The notes: generated by a model from the sequence alone, not told the origin. A DNA stretch of 64,000 nucleotides from Terasakiella pusilla DSM 6293 (GCF_000688235.1 NZ_JHYO01000007.1:62001-126000), one strand, 5' to 3'. Counted from the stretch's first letter, positions 27,929 to 37,753 are shown. Translations and numbers: made by a program.

Positions 27929-28438
27929 TTAGTCGATCTTGTTCAGGATCAATGTACCTGCAAGTATATCATGTAAGCATCGGCGCTGTGAATTAAACAG
28001 GCAAACGATCAAAATTAAAAATGATGTCGGCGCAACGGTCAAAAAGAAAACCGCCGTCTGAATAAACGCCTGCAAAATCTCCGGCCGTCCCCCATCAAGA
28101 CGGTAGACGCGCACCCCCATCATCCGCATGCCAATCGTAGCGGCTTGATCAGACGAGATGAAAAAAGTGTGGTAGACCAGAGGGATCAAGGCAAGCAACG
28201 CCATCAACGGACCAAAAAGAAGACCAAAACTCATCACGCCAACAATGCTGGCAATAATCGTCCCAATAATACCCACAAAGCCACAAATTAGAAAATCAAT
28301 TACATAAGCAATGATCCGTTTAACAGAAACACCATCGTAATATTCCGGATTTTCAACCGGGTCTGGACCTGATGCGATCTTTCTCTCCACATGCGGTTGC
28401 CATTGTTCTGTCGGCATTTTGGAATGGTCTCCAGCCAT
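27929..28438 (-). CDS. RDD family membrane protein
   Basis: This 169-residue protein has three membrane segments in its RDD domain, which begins VKRIIAYVIDFLICGFVGII, continues LALIPLVYHTFFI and ends with PTSFLILIVCLFNSQRRCLHD. The RDD family has diverse members, including some Na+/H+ antiporters, so transport is only a possibility. I choose the ATG at 28438, with GAAGGA upstream, over the longer frame from 28462. It precedes bpt and is divergent from the flavin reductase gene. Confidence 0.85.
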   Translation of the reverse strand: MAGDHSKMPTEQWQPHVERKIASGPDPVENPEYYDGVSVKRIIAYVIDFLICGFVGIIGTIIASIVGVMSFGLLFGPLMALLALIPLVYHTFFISSDQAATIGMRMMGVRVYRLDGGRPEILQAFIQTAVFFLTVAPTSFLILIVCLFNSQRRCLHDILAGTLILNKID

Positions 28439-28575
28439 GATTTTTCCTTCGTAATCATACAATTGACTTCATATATATCATAAGGTAAGCCGATTGAGTT
28501 GAATTAACAAGCTATTGACGCAGTGGTGCACAATCTCTATTCAACTGCTATCAATCAGAAAATACGGATATACAT

Positions 28576-29049
28576 ATGAGCATCGATCAACGGGAATTCA
28601 GAAATGCATTAGGGAAGTTTGCAACAGGTATCACTGTTGTCACCGCCAAAGATATCAATAGCGGCTTGATCGGCGTGACGATCAATTCCTTTGCGTCTGT
28701 CTCTCTTGAGCCCCCCATGGTGCTGTTCTCATTGAAAAATGAAAGCCCCCTCTGCGATATCTTCGCAACAACCGACAACTTTAATATCGGCATCCTGTCT
28801 TCAGAACAGCAAGACCTGTCCAACCTGTTTGCCGGCCCGACCGACAATAAGTTCGATCAGGTGAACTGGTCGGAAGGCAAGAATGGTGTGCCTGTGCTTG
28901 CAGGTACACTGGCTAATCTGGAATGTAAACGTGCCGCAGCTTATCTGGGTGGTGACCACACCATCTTTGTGGGTGAAGTCACCATGTTACATCAGTCCGA
29001 TCAAGAGGATGCCCTGCTTTACTTTAAAGGCGGCTATAAAACCCTGTAA
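28576..29049 (+). CDS. Flavin reductase domain protein
   Basis: This 157-residue protein matches the flavin-reductase-like fold of HpaC/ActVB-type partners: FRNALGKFATGITVVTA, GVTINSFASVSLEPPMVLFSL and a late HTIFVGEV. These enzymes reduce FMN or FAD with NAD(P)H for a partner monooxygenase, or are flavoproteins with other roles. No monooxygenase gene is adjacent, so the partner is unknown. It ends directly against the convergent crotonase gene (stop to stop with no gap). Confidence 0.9.
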   Translation: MSIDQREFRNALGKFATGITVVTAKDINSGLIGVTINSFASVSLEPPMVLFSLKNESPLCDIFATTDNFNIGILSSEQQDLSNLFAGPTDNKFDQVNWSEGKNGVPVLAGTLANLECKRAAAYLGGDHTIFVGEVTMLHQSDQEDALLYFKGGYKTL

Positions 29050-29829
29050 CTATCGGGCCTTAAATTCAGGCGCTTCTTTCGCCATAAAGGCCTTATAGCC
29101 AACCTGATAATCTTCTGAGTCACACGTCGAAAAGGCTTCGTCCAATTCGGCTTGGCTCAGAGGGGCAGGCTGTTTTAAACGGCGGACCATTTTCTTGTGC
29201 AGCCGTGCCGCAAGCGGAGCCCCTTTGGCAATTCTGTCCGCACACAGGCGCACTTCTTCTTCAACCTCCCAATCTTCAACAATCCGGTTGATCAGCCCCA
29301 CCTGTTTGGCAAACTCGGCATCCACAACACGTCCTTCCAACAAGAGCTCCAGCATAACAGCGGGACTAACCAGACGCAAAATCGCTTCTAGTTCCGGATA
29401 GGCAAGCGTATGGCCCAATTTGTTGATCGGCACGCCAAAACGGGCACTTTCTCCGGCGATGCGGATATCACAGGCACAGGCGATTTCAAGCCCGCCACCT
29501 GTACAAGCGCCTTTAATCAACGCAATCGTCGGATGCTGACATTCCTCAATCGCTTTAACCGCGCGAGTGACCACATCCCCATACGCCCTGGCTTGGGCTG
29601 CCGTAGAGCGATCAGATGGAAATTCCGAGATATCTGCACCAGCCGCAAAGGCCGCCTCACCGGCGCCCCGGATAATGATACAACGCAGGTCGTTATCTGC
29701 GGATAAGTCTTCCACCACGTCCCCAAGTTTTTGCCACGCTGGTTTTGTCAGTGCATTTCTTTTATCCGGGTTGTTCAAGACAATCGTTACAATGGCACCA
29801 TCACGCTCAACTAAAATCGGGTCGGTCAT
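29050..29829 (-). CDS. Enoyl-CoA hydratase/isomerase family protein
   Basis: The 259-residue crotonase-fold protein has the oxyanion-hole segments RCIIIRGAGEAAFAAGADISEF and LIKGACTGGGLEIACACDIR, and the C-terminal trimer helix region. In the second segment Gly residues stand where the catalytic Glu of classical hydratases is often placed, so the exact reaction (hydration, isomerisation or other) is not decided. The ATG at 29829 has GGAG about 10 bp upstream; a longer frame to 29922 would overlap the divergent hydrolase promoter. It probably acts in acyl-CoA breakdown. Confidence 0.9.
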   Translation of the reverse strand: MTDPILVERDGAIVTIVLNNPDKRNALTKPAWQKLGDVVEDLSADNDLRCIIIRGAGEAAFAAGADISEFPSDRSTAAQARAYGDVVTRAVKAIEECQHPTIALIKGACTGGGLEIACACDIRIAGESARFGVPINKLGHTLAYPELEAILRLVSPAVMLELLLEGRVVDAEFAKQVGLINRIVEDWEVEEEVRLCADRIAKGAPLAARLHKKMVRRLKQPAPLSQAELDEAFSTCDSEDYQVGYKAFMAKEAPEFKAR

Positions 29830-29920
29830 ATCTTTATCATCTCCGCAAAATAATTGTTTGACTTCCAAACTATCAATTTCCCACAATAAGGCAATCTGTT
29901 TGAAAGGCATACCACCCGAC

Positions 29921-30763
29921 ATGAAGCAAAATAGTTATCTCAGCCTTGGTCCCCACGGTTTTCATCGTATCGCCTACACTCAATGGGGCGATACGCAAAA
30001 CGAACATAAACTGGTCTGCGTACACGGCCTAACCCGCAACAGTCGAGATTTTGATATTTTTGCCAGTAGTGTGGCTGATCAGTATCAGGTCATTTGCCCA
30101 GATGTGGCGGGCAGGGGATATAGCGACTGGCTGATAAACCCACATGATTACGGCTTTCCCGTCTACGTCAACGATATGGCCGCCTTACTTGCCAAAATCC
30201 AGGGAGAAAAAGTTGACTGGCTAGGTACATCAATGGGAGGCCTCATCGGTATGATGCTCGCCGCACAACCCAATTCCCCCATCCAGCGCCTGATCTTAAA
30301 TGATGTGGGCCCGTTTATCTCAAAGGAATCTTTGGGGTTCATCGCAGATTACCTTGGTTTAAACCCGACATTCGACACACTTTCAGACCTTGAACAACAC
30401 TTGCGACTGGTCCACGCACCTTTTGGCGACCTTACAGACGACCAATGGCGTCATCTGGCAGAACATAGCGCCAAACGCACAGCCGATGGGCGGTTTAACC
30501 TGCATTACGACCCCGCATTGGCGGTTCCCATCAAGGAAACCGATCCGCAAGACGTGGACCTTTGGGCACTGTGGGAGATGATAAAATGTCCTGTCCTGAT
30601 CCTTCGAGGGGAGACGTCCGAGCTTCTAAGCAAAAAAACCGCTGAAGAAATGTTACGACGAGGACCGGATGCAGAGCTTATCGAGATCCCAAAAACCGGG
30701 CATGCCCCAGCTTTAATGGATCCAGAACAAATCGCCCTTGTAAAACAATGGTTGAACAGTTAA
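29921..30763 (+). CDS. Alpha/beta hydrolase
   Basis: This 280-residue hydrolase has an HG oxyanion motif (VCVHGLTRNSRDF), the nucleophile elbow WLGTSMGGLIGMMLA with the catalytic Ser, an Asp near ILRGETSELLSKKT and the final His in KTGHAPALMDPEQI. The open frame extends upstream to 29567 inside the opposite crotonase gene, but the ATG at 29921 gives the normal family start. Substrate is unknown; an ester or lactone is likely. It is divergent from the crotonase gene with about 90 bp between starts. Confidence 0.9.
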   Translation: MKQNSYLSLGPHGFHRIAYTQWGDTQNEHKLVCVHGLTRNSRDFDIFASSVADQYQVICPDVAGRGYSDWLINPHDYGFPVYVNDMAALLAKIQGEKVDWLGTSMGGLIGMMLAAQPNSPIQRLILNDVGPFISKESLGFIADYLGLNPTFDTLSDLEQHLRLVHAPFGDLTDDQWRHLAEHSAKRTADGRFNLHYDPALAVPIKETDPQDVDLWALWEMIKCPVLILRGETSELLSKKTAEEMLRRGPDAELIEIPKTGHAPALMDPEQIALVKQWLNS

Positions 30764-30904
30764 TTTGAATGTTCATAAGATGAAAACATAAAATTGATTC
30801 ACTCTTGAGTGGATTTTCTTGCTAATTTGTTTTTAAATCTTTTGGGAAACGCTTTATCGAAGCTCAAGATAATATGCCAAATGTGAATGGCCGGAGAAAA
30901 AACT

Positions 30905-31411
30905 ATGAATCAGCTTGTGACAACTGAAGGACAATCAACAGACCTTATCAAAGGGGATGGTCTGGAAGATTATGTAACTTTCAAAATTGCGGACCAGCTG
31001 TTTGGTATTCCTGTCCTCAAAGTTCAGGACATTCTGATGCCTGACCACATTGCCTTTATTCCGCTGGCACCAAAAGAAGTCGCTGGTTCCATCAACCTGC
31101 GTGGTCGTATCGTCACCGTTATTGATGTACGTGTTCGCCTTGGTCTGCCAAAACGTAAAGACGGCGGACAAAGCATGGGCGTAACTGTTGAGCATGTGAA
31201 TGAACTCTATAGCTTGCTGGTCGATACTGTCGGCGAAGTTCTTAGCCTTGATGAGAAAAACTACGAACGCAACCCAAGCACGCTTGACCCAATCTGGCGT
31301 GAGTTTGCCTCAGGCGTTTACCGCCTTGATGGTCAATTGATGGTTGTTCTGGATGTTGACCGTATGCTGGACATTCAAACAGGCGACGGCAAATCAGCTG
31401 CTGTTTCCTAA
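30905..31411 (+). CDS. cheW: Chemotaxis coupling protein CheW
   Basis: CheW links chemoreceptors to the kinase CheA. The 168-residue protein has the two beta subdomains, with DYVTFKIADQLFGIPVLKVQDIL, IPLAPKEVAGSINLRGRIVTVIDVRVRLGLP (the receptor and CheA contact region) and VNELYSLLVDTVGEVLSL. The ATG at 30905 has GGAG 8-9 bp upstream, better placed than the ATG at 30887. It is an orphan, away from any cheA operon, and may serve the two receptors in this window. A terminator follows. Confidence 0.93.
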   Translation: MNQLVTTEGQSTDLIKGDGLEDYVTFKIADQLFGIPVLKVQDILMPDHIAFIPLAPKEVAGSINLRGRIVTVIDVRVRLGLPKRKDGGQSMGVTVEHVNELYSLLVDTVGEVLSLDEKNYERNPSTLDPIWREFASGVYRLDGQLMVVLDVDRMLDIQTGDGKSAAVS

Positions 31412-31430
31412 GTCAAAAAATAGAGATATA

Positions 31431-31467
31431 AAAAGGGCCGCCCTCTTTTGAGGTGCAGCCCTTTTTA
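31431..31467. terminator. Terminator between cheW and hemB
   Basis: AAAAGGGC and GCCCTTTT arms enclose an inner CCTC-TTTT-GAGG hairpin, with T's after it. It can stop cheW and perhaps the convergent hemB. Confidence 0.85.
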
Positions 31468-31486
31468 TTGCGTCTTCACCTTCGCT

Positions 31487-32500
31487 TTACTGCTGAAGCA
31501 ACTTTGCAGCTTCCACAGCACAATAGGTAAAGATGATATCCGCGCCCGCACGTTTAAAGCACATCAGGCTTTCCAGTACTGCACGGTCATTGTCTAGCCA
31601 ACCATTTTGTACAGCCGCCTTCAACATCGAATATTCGCCACTGACATGGTACACAGCAACAGGTGCCCCAAACGATTCCTTGATGCGATGGACAATATCC
31701 AGATAAGGCATACCCGGCTTTATCATAAACATATCCGCACCTTCTGCTACATCCAGCGACACTTCACGCAAGGCCTCATCCGTATTGGCGGGATCCATCT
31801 GATAGGTTTTCTTATCGCCTTGGCCCAGCGCAGTGCTAGAACCAACCGCGTCACGAAACGGACCATAAAAGGCTGACGCATATTTTGCCGCATAAGACAT
31901 GGTTTGGACATTCTGATAGCCCGCTGCGTCCAATGCATCACGGATAGCGCCCATGCGTCCATCCATCATATCGGACGGAGCGACAATATCACAGCCAGCC
32001 TCTGCCTGATTAATCGCTTGCTTGCACAAAACCTCAATGGTTTCATCATTCAAGACCACACCATCAACGACCAGCCCGTCATGACCATCACTGTTATAGG
32101 GGTCCAGCGCAATATCCGTTATCACGCCCATGTCAGGGTATTTGTCTTTAATCGCACGTGTCGCACGACAAACAAGATTATCTTTATTGTACGCTTCTTT
32201 TGCACAAGACGTCTTCAACGCCGGATCTGTGTAGGGGAACAGCTCCACTGCGGGAATGCCAAGCTCATAAGCTTCCCCAACAGCGTCAACTAATAGATCA
32301 ACCGAATATCGCTCCACCTCAGGCATTGATGCCACAGGTGCACGACGGTTTTCGCCTTCCAGCACAAAGACTGGCCAGACAAGGTCATCCACACTTAAAT
32401 GATTTTCGCGGACCATACGGCGCGACCATTCTGTTTGTCGTGTCCGGCGCATACGCGTGCGCGGAAAGGATGCGTTGGTTAGAAAATGCGGTCGTGACAC
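31487..32500 (-). CDS. hemB: Delta-aminolevulinic acid dehydratase (porphobilinogen synthase)
   Basis: HemB joins two 5-aminolevulinate molecules to porphobilinogen in haem and cobalamin synthesis. The 337 residues contain PVFVLEGENRRAPVASMP, VITDIALDPYNSDGHDGLV and the Schiff-base Lys in MIKPGMPYLDIV. The metal loop has Asp (DIALDPYNSDGHD) instead of the Cys triad of zinc enzymes, so this is the Mg/K-type form usual in alphaproteobacteria. It starts at a GTG (32500) with GGGGGA upstream. It is the only haem gene in the window. Confidence 0.96.
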   Translation of the reverse strand: MSRPHFLTNASFPRTRMRRTRQTEWSRRMVRENHLSVDDLVWPVFVLEGENRRAPVASMPEVERYSVDLLVDAVGEAYELGIPAVELFPYTDPALKTSCAKEAYNKDNLVCRATRAIKDKYPDMGVITDIALDPYNSDGHDGLVVDGVVLNDETIEVLCKQAINQAEAGCDIVAPSDMMDGRMGAIRDALDAAGYQNVQTMSYAAKYASAFYGPFRDAVGSSTALGQGDKKTYQMDPANTDEALREVSLDVAEGADMFMIKPGMPYLDIVHRIKESFGAPVAVYHVSGEYSMLKAAVQNGWLDNDRAVLESLMCFKRAGADIIFTYCAVEAAKLLQQ

Positions 32501-32512
32501 AGTAGTCCCCCT

Positions 32513-32551
32513 TCATCAAAAAAAACGCCGGACAGGTTATGCCCGGCGTTT
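32513..32551 (-). terminator. Terminator of metY
   Basis: On the minus strand AAACGCCGG pairs with CCGGCGTTT around an 11-nt loop and is followed by eight Ts. It lies between the metY stop and the hemB start, so hemB needs its own promoter. Confidence 0.93.
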
Positions 32552-32572
32552 ATGCTTAAATTATGGCAAAGA

Positions 32573-33865
32573 TTATACTTTTGCCAAAGCCTGTTCGATA
32601 TCAGCGATGATATCGTCAGCATGTTCAATCCCGATGGACAAACGGACATAGCCGGCACTCACGCCAGCTGCCGCCTGTTCTTCCGGTGTCATTTGAGAAT
32701 GTGTCGTGCTAGCTGGGTGAATTGCCAAGGAACGTGCATCCCCAATATTCGCTACATGGTACAGCAATTCCAGTGAGTCGATAAACGTACGACCGGCTTC
32801 CAGCCCCCCCGCAAGCTCAACGCCAACCAAACCGCCGTTGCCGCCTTTAAGGTATGTTTCGGCGCGGCGTTTGGCTTCACCTTCTTGAACGCTAGGGTAG
32901 GTTACGCTCGCGACCTTGTCATGTGACTGAAGGAAAGCAACAACTTTCTCCGCATTCTCGCAATGTTGGCGCATACGTAGCGGCAATGTTTCCAGTCCCT
33001 GAATAATCTGCCATGCATTGAACGGGCTGCTTGCAGAACCGATATCACGCAACAATGTCACACGTGCGCGAATGATGTAGGCAATCGGACCCAACGGCTT
33101 AACCGCTTCTGTCCAAACCGCCCCATGGTAAGACGCATCCGGCTTATTTAATGTCGGGAAACGATCACCTTGTGCTTCCCAATCAAAATTACCGCCATCA
33201 ATAATCACACCACCAACCGACGTGCCGTGACCCGCAATATATTTGGTTGTGGAATACATTACCACAGCCGCGCCATGGTCAAACGGACGGCAAATCAACG
33301 GGGCAGCTGTATTATCCACGATCAGCGGTACACCCAATTCGCGCCCAATGTCGGCAACTTCTTTAATCGGGAAGACATTCAGTTTCGGGTTCGGCAACGT
33401 CTCTGCAAAATAAAGACGTGTTTTCTCGTCCGTTGCTGCACGGAAAGATTCCGGGTCAGTCGGATCAACAAAGCGAGCTTCAATACCCATTTGTTTAAAG
33501 GTATTGGCAAACAAGTTCCATGTCCCACCATAAAGGTCCGTGGAAGTCACAAAGTTGTCACCTGCGCTACATAGGTTCAGAATCGCCAATGTCGCCGCAG
33601 ATTGACCAGAAGACACGCATAAAGCCGCAACGCCACCTTCAAGGGCTGCCAAGCGTTGTTCCAACACATCGTTGGTCGGGTTCATAATACGGGTGTAGAT
33701 ATTGCCAAATTCTTTGAGCGCAAAAAGGTTTGCCGCATGTTCTGCGCTGTCAAACTGATAAGACGTCGTCTGATGAATAGGAACAGCAACCGATTTTGCC
33801 GTAGGGTCGTTACGATAACCAGCGTGAAGCGCCAGCGTTTCTGGATGTAGTTGCTTATCAGACAT
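32573..33865 (-). CDS. metY: O-acetylhomoserine sulfhydrylase / aminocarboxypropyltransferase
   Basis: MetY is a PLP enzyme that makes homocysteine from O-acetylhomoserine and sulphide in methionine synthesis. The 430 residues show the Cys/Met-metabolism family: RNDPTAKSVAVPIHQTTSY, the SSGQSAATLAILNLCSAGD block, DNTAAPLICRPFDHGAAVVM, and the PLP Lys in YSTTKYIAGHGTSVGGV. Length matches the O-acetylhomoserine branch (about 430) rather than the shorter MetB/MetZ. It is monocistronic, between a terminator and the divergent icmF control region. Confidence 0.95.
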   Translation of the reverse strand: MSDKQLHPETLALHAGYRNDPTAKSVAVPIHQTTSYQFDSAEHAANLFALKEFGNIYTRIMNPTNDVLEQRLAALEGGVAALCVSSGQSAATLAILNLCSAGDNFVTSTDLYGGTWNLFANTFKQMGIEARFVDPTDPESFRAATDEKTRLYFAETLPNPKLNVFPIKEVADIGRELGVPLIVDNTAAPLICRPFDHGAAVVMYSTTKYIAGHGTSVGGVIIDGGNFDWEAQGDRFPTLNKPDASYHGAVWTEAVKPLGPIAYIIRARVTLLRDIGSASSPFNAWQIIQGLETLPLRMRQHCENAEKVVAFLQSHDKVASVTYPSVQEGEAKRRAETYLKGGNGGLVGVELAGGLEAGRTFIDSLELLYHVANIGDARSLAIHPASTTHSQMTPEEQAAAGVSAGYVRLSIGIEHADDIIADIEQALAKV

Positions 33866-34157
33866 GAGCCTATCCTTAATTTATCCAAGGTGTAAAAGAG
33901 GATACATAAAGACCATTTCAACAAGTTTGCGTCAAGTTCGATGACGTTCAGCGTGCACTGGTAGCCGCTTTTTTGATTTAGAAGAAGTTTATGTACATAG
34001 AAAAATAGGGGATAAAGCCGAAAAAGATACCATACAGACGTTTTTCACTTCGCTAAAATTATCGCCTCAAAAAGCCCAAAGCTCAATGTTTCTCGCAGAA
34101 TCTTAGAAGGTCTTCGTTTTTTAACATTTTTTTACTTTACCTTCCAAATTCCTTGCT
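33866..34157. other. Divergent control region of metY and icmF, metY-side part
   Basis: About 290 bp with no open frame. Near metY a short hairpin, CGTCA and TGACG around 7 nt (33930-33946), lies in what would be the metY leader or promoter. I looked for the SAM-II riboswitch pattern often found before metY in alphaproteobacteria and did not find it. The rest, 34000-34150, is AT-rich with T-tracts and probably holds icmF promoter elements. Confidence 0.4.
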
Positions 34158-34177
34158 TTACGTTTACGTAAACGTAA
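34158..34177. promoter_or_regulatory. LiuR-like operator (perfect 20-bp palindrome) upstream of icmF
   Basis: TTACGTTTACGTAAACGTAA is its own reverse complement over all 20 bases. It matches, to my memory, the consensus of LiuR, a MerR-family regulator of branched-chain amino acid and acyl-CoA degradation in proteobacteria (TTTACGT...ACGTAAA type). A -35-like TTGCTT (34153-34158) and a -10-like TTAATA just after it place the site within the spacer, as MerR-family regulators prefer. It lies 139 bp before the icmF ATG. Confidence 0.7.
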
Positions 34178-34262
34178 TTAATAGATTCATGGCAACCTGA
34201 AAATTCGGGTTGGCATTTTGCAGCGTCCTTCCTTTATCTAAGGTAGGGCGTTTTCAAGAAGC

Positions 34263-34290
34263 ATAAATCGGTATTCCTGTACCGATTTAT
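34263..34290. repeat. Hairpin before icmF, copy 2 of a dispersed inverted repeat
   Basis: ATAAATCGGTA and TACCGATTTAT are perfect 11-bp arms with a 6-nt loop (TTCCTG), 26 bp before the icmF start. The arm and the start of the loop match the hairpin after parC (20156-20189). It would sit in the 5' leader of icmF mRNA, just upstream of the GGGAGG ribosome site. Confidence 0.7.
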
Positions 34291-34315
34291 TGCCATCATA
34301 CTTTGGGAGGTACAC

Positions 34316-37300
34316 ATGCCTGACGGAAACACAAGCAAGAATACAAATCAAAAGGCTTTCACGCTTAAAAACCCGGTACGTTTTGTAACAGCTGCCAGCC
34401 TGTTTGACGGGCATGATGCTTCCATCAATATCATGCGCCGCATCCTACAGTCCAATGGGGCTGAGGTGATCCACCTTGGTCACAACCGTTCTGTGGACGA
34501 GATCGTTACCGCTGCAATCCAAGAAGACGTGCAAGGCATCGCTGTTAGCTCTTATCAGGGCGGGCATGTCGAGTACTTTAAGTACATGATCGACCTGCTG
34601 AAAGAACGTGGCGCAGGCCATATCAAGGTATTTGGTGGCGGTGGCGGCGTAATCGTCACTGACGAAATTCAAGATCTGATGAGCCATGGTGTTGAGAAAA
34701 TTTACTCTCCCGAAGATGGTCGCAAAATGGGCCTTGAAGGCATGATTCAAGATATGGTCAAACGTTCGGACTATGCGCCGGCAAAAGACATTTCCTGCCC
34801 CAAAAGCCTCGCCAAACTGAAAAAAGGCGACAAACTAGATCTCGCACGCCTCATCACAGCACTTGAAAATGATCAGCTGAGCGACAAGCTGAAAAGCGAA
34901 ATCGATGAAGCGGGTGAAAAACAAAATGGTAAAATTCCGGTTGTCGGGATTACCGGTACAGGTGGTGCGGGTAAATCTTCCCTGACAGATGAATTGATCC
35001 GCCGCTTCCGCATGTATTCAAATGAGCCGAATATCGCTGTTCTCGCCATCGACCCGACACGCCGTAAAACAGGCGGCGCGTTACTCGGTGACCGTATCCG
35101 CATGAACGCGAATAAGGCCGACAATATTTATGTGCGCTCTATTGCGACACGTGACAATAAAGCCGAAGTTCCGGCAAGTATGACCTCCATCATCAATGCT
35201 TGTAAGGCTGCAGGCTTTGATCTTGTCATCGTTGAAACGCCGGGGATCGGGCAGGGTGACGCAGGCATCGTCCCTTATGTTGACTTCCCCATGTATGTCA
35301 TGACACCTGAATTCGGGGCCGCTTCCCAACTTGAAAAAATCGATATGCTCGATTTCGCAGAGATCGTCGCGATCAACAAATTTGATCGGAACGGCGCGAT
35401 GGACGCCTTGCGTGATGTTGCCAAACAAGTCATGCGCAACCGCGAACAGTTCCATTCTAAACCCGAAGACATGCCTGTCATCGGCACCATCGCGTCGCGT
35501 TTCAATGACGAAGGCGTGACTGCGCTTTATTATGAACTGGTGACAAAGCTTAAGGACAAAAAGCTCGGTAAGCTGAAAACAACTTTGAAAGAAGCACCGG
35601 GCATCCGTCATTCTTCCCCCAAAACAGCGATCGTTCCACCAGAGCGTCGTCGCTATTTGGCTGAGATTGCGGACACGGTTCGCGGCTACCACGCAGAAAT
35701 CGCCAAGCAAAGCAAAATTGCCCGTGAGCGCCAACAATTGCGCGAAACTATCCGCATGCTGGAAGAAGCTGGCGAAAAGGGCAAGAAAGCCATTCGCAAA
35801 CTGTTAAAAGAACGTGATCAGGAGCTGGATGGTCGTTGCCACAAGCTTCTTGATATCTGGCCGACAGTGAAAGAAAACTATTCCGGTGACGAATATGTGG
35901 TCAAAATTCGTGACCGCGAAATCCGCACGTCACTGAAGTATGAAAGCCTTTCTGGTCTGAAAATCCCGAAGGTCTCTCTGCCACAGTTTGAAGACGAAGG
36001 CGAAATCCTCAAATGGTTGCTGAAAGAAAACGTCCCCGGCAGCTTCCCTTACACAGCTGGTGTCTTCGCCTTTAAACGCGAAGGGGAAGACCCGACACGT
36101 ATGTTTGCAGGGGAGGGCGATCCTTTCCGCACCAACCGTCGCTTTAAGTATCTGTCACAACATTCTGATGCCAAACGTCTTTCAACTGCATTTGACTCCG
36201 TGACACTTTATGGTCAGGACCCGGATCACCGCCCCGATATCTATGGTAAAATCGGTAACTCCGGCGTCTCGGTCGCCACACTGGATGACATGAAAGTGCT
36301 ATATGACGGCTTCGACCTGACAGCACCCAGCACCTCTGTGTCCATGACCATCAACGGTCCGGCTCCGATGATCCTTGCCATGTTCCTCAACACAGCTATC
36401 GATCAGCAGCTTGACAAATTCGAGAAAGACAACGGTCGTATCCCGACTGATGAAGAGATCGAAAAAATCAAAGCATGGGCATTGGCGAACACACGCGGGA
36501 CCGTACAGGCTGATATTCTGAAAGAAGATCAGGGCCAAAACACCTGTATTTTCTCTACAGAATTCGCCCTGAAAATGATGGGGGATATTCAGCAGTACTT
36601 CGTGGATCACAATGTCCGTAACTTCTACTCTGTCTCCATCTCCGGCTACCATATTGCGGAGGCAGGCGCCAACCCGATTTCCCAATTGGCCTTTACCTTG
36701 TCCAATGGCTTCACTTTCGCAGAAAGCTATCTGGCACGTGGCATGCAAATTGATGATTTTGCCCCGAACCTGTCCTACTTCTTCTCTAACGGGATGGACC
36801 CGGAATATACTGTCCTTGGTCGTGTCGCCCGTCGTATCTGGTCAACTGCAATGCGCTTTAAATATGGTGCAAACGAACGCTCCCAGAAACTGAAATACCA
36901 TATTCAGACATCTGGCCGTTCACTGCACGCGCAAGAAATGGATTTCAACGATATCCGCACGACCTTACAGGCCTTACTGGCGACATACGACAACTGTAAC
37001 AGCTTGCACACAAATGCTTATGACGAAGCCTTTACAACGCCGACAGAAGAGTCTGTGCGCCGTGCCTTGGCTATCCAAATGGTCATCAACCAGGAATTCG
37101 GACTGGCGAAAAACGAAAACCCGAACCAAGGGGCGTTTATTGTCGAAGAACTCACCGACCTTGTTGAAGAGGCCGTCCTTCGCGAATTTGAACGTATCTC
37201 CGAACGTGGGGGTGTGCTAGGTGCCATGGAAACAGGTTACCAGCGCGGCAAAATTCAAGACGAGTCGCTTTACTATGAAATGAAAAAACATGATGGTTCC

Positions 37301-37591
37301 CTGCCAATCATCGGGGTGAACACCTTCCTCAACCCGAAAGAAGCAGAACCAATCACGCCCGACTTGGCCCGCTCCACAACTGAAGAAAAAGAAAGCCAAA
37401 TCAACCGCTTGCGCGAATTCCAAACACGCAACGCAGAAGAAGGTGAAAAAGCACTTCAGAAGTTGAAAGATACCGCAAGAGCTGGCGGCAACATGTTTGA
37501 CGTTCTCATGGAAGCTGTTCGTTCCTGCTCTATGGGCCAAATTTCTGACGCTCTGTTTGAAGTTGGCGGCCAATACCGCAGAAACATGTAA
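34316..37591 (+). CDS. icmF: Fused isobutyryl-CoA mutase IcmF (B12-dependent)
   Basis: IcmF interconverts isobutyryl-CoA and n-butyryl-CoA with adenosylcobalamin. The 1091-residue protein has the full fusion: a cobalamin-binding domain (about 20-145, with [17 protein letters not shown] and [14 protein letters not shown]), then a MeaI-type G-protein chaperone domain (about 205-420, P-loop [17 protein letters not shown]), a linker helix region and the TIM-barrel mutase (about 560-1091). The barrel has [20 protein letters not shown], as in IcmF rather than methylmalonyl-CoA mutase. It has a strong GGGAGG ribosome site, a LiuR-like operator upstream and a terminator 25 bp after its stop. It connects valine/isobutyrate and butyrate metabolism. 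Confidence 0.95.
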   Translation: MPDGNTSKNTNQKAFTLKNPVRFVTAASLFDGHDASINIMRRILQSNGAEVIHLGHNRSVDEIVTAAIQEDVQGIAVSSYQGGHVEYFKYMIDLLKERGAGHIKVFGGGGGVIVTDEIQDLMSHGVEKIYSPEDGRKMGLEGMIQDMVKRSDYAPAKDISCPKSLAKLKKGDKLDLARLITALENDQLSDKLKSEIDEAGEKQNGKIPVVGITGTGGAGKSSLTDELIRRFRMYSNEPNIAVLAIDPTRRKTGGALLGDRIRMNANKADNIYVRSIATRDNKAEVPASMTSIINACKAAGFDLVIVETPGIGQGDAGIVPYVDFPMYVMTPEFGAASQLEKIDMLDFAEIVAINKFDRNGAMDALRDVAKQVMRNREQFHSKPEDMPVIGTIASRFNDEGVTALYYELVTKLKDKKLGKLKTTLKEAPGIRHSSPKTAIVPPERRRYLAEIADTVRGYHAEIAKQSKIARERQQLRETIRMLEEAGEKGKKAIRKLLKERDQELDGRCHKLLDIWPTVKENYSGDEYVVKIRDREIRTSLKYESLSGLKIPKVSLPQFEDEGEILKWLLKENVPGSFPYTAGVFAFKREGEDPTRMFAGEGDPFRTNRRFKYLSQHSDAKRLSTAFDSVTLYGQDPDHRPDIYGKIGNSGVSVATLDDMKVLYDGFDLTAPSTSVSMTINGPAPMILAMFLNTAIDQQLDKFEKDNGRIPTDEEIEKIKAWALANTRGTVQADILKEDQGQNTCIFSTEFALKMMGDIQQYFVDHNVRNFYSVSISGYHIAEAGANPISQLAFTLSNGFTFAESYLARGMQIDDFAPNLSYFFSNGMDPEYTVLGRVARRIWSTAMRFKYGANERSQKLKYHIQTSGRSLHAQEMDFNDIRTTLQALLATYDNCNSLHTNAYDEAFTTPTEESVRRALAIQMVINQEFGLAKNENPNQGAFIVEELTDLVEEAVLREFERISERGGVLGAMETGYQRGKIQDESLYYEMKKHDGSLPIIGVNTFLNPKEAEPITPDLARSTTEEKESQINRLREFQTRNAEEGEKALQKLKDTARAGGNMFDVLMEAVRSCSMGQISDALFEVGGQYRRNM

Positions 37592-37615
37592 AATCACCAA
37601 GTTCATTCACTTCTC

Positions 37616-37650
37616 AGGAGCTTTCCAATCGGAAAGCTCCTTTTTTTTTA
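37616..37650 (+). terminator. Intrinsic terminator of icmF
   Basis: AGGAGCTTTCC and GGAAAGCTCCT form an 11-bp stem with loop AATC, followed by nine Ts. Confidence 0.95.
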
Positions 37651-37753
37651 TTCCAGTCAAAAAATACCCCCAGTGATACCGATCACATCGTTAGGTTGAT
37701 TATTCGTCTATTTCCTTAAAAAAAGAAAAACACATTTTAAAGAGAGATATGTC

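Noticed and set aside
33866-33960. SAM-II riboswitch before metY
   Set aside because: The conserved SAM-II pattern was searched by eye on the minus strand and is absent; only a short CGTCA/TGACG hairpin is present.
34178-34315. Cobalamin riboswitch before icmF
   Set aside because: No B12-box-like sequence is visible, and the leader is too short for the classical fold.
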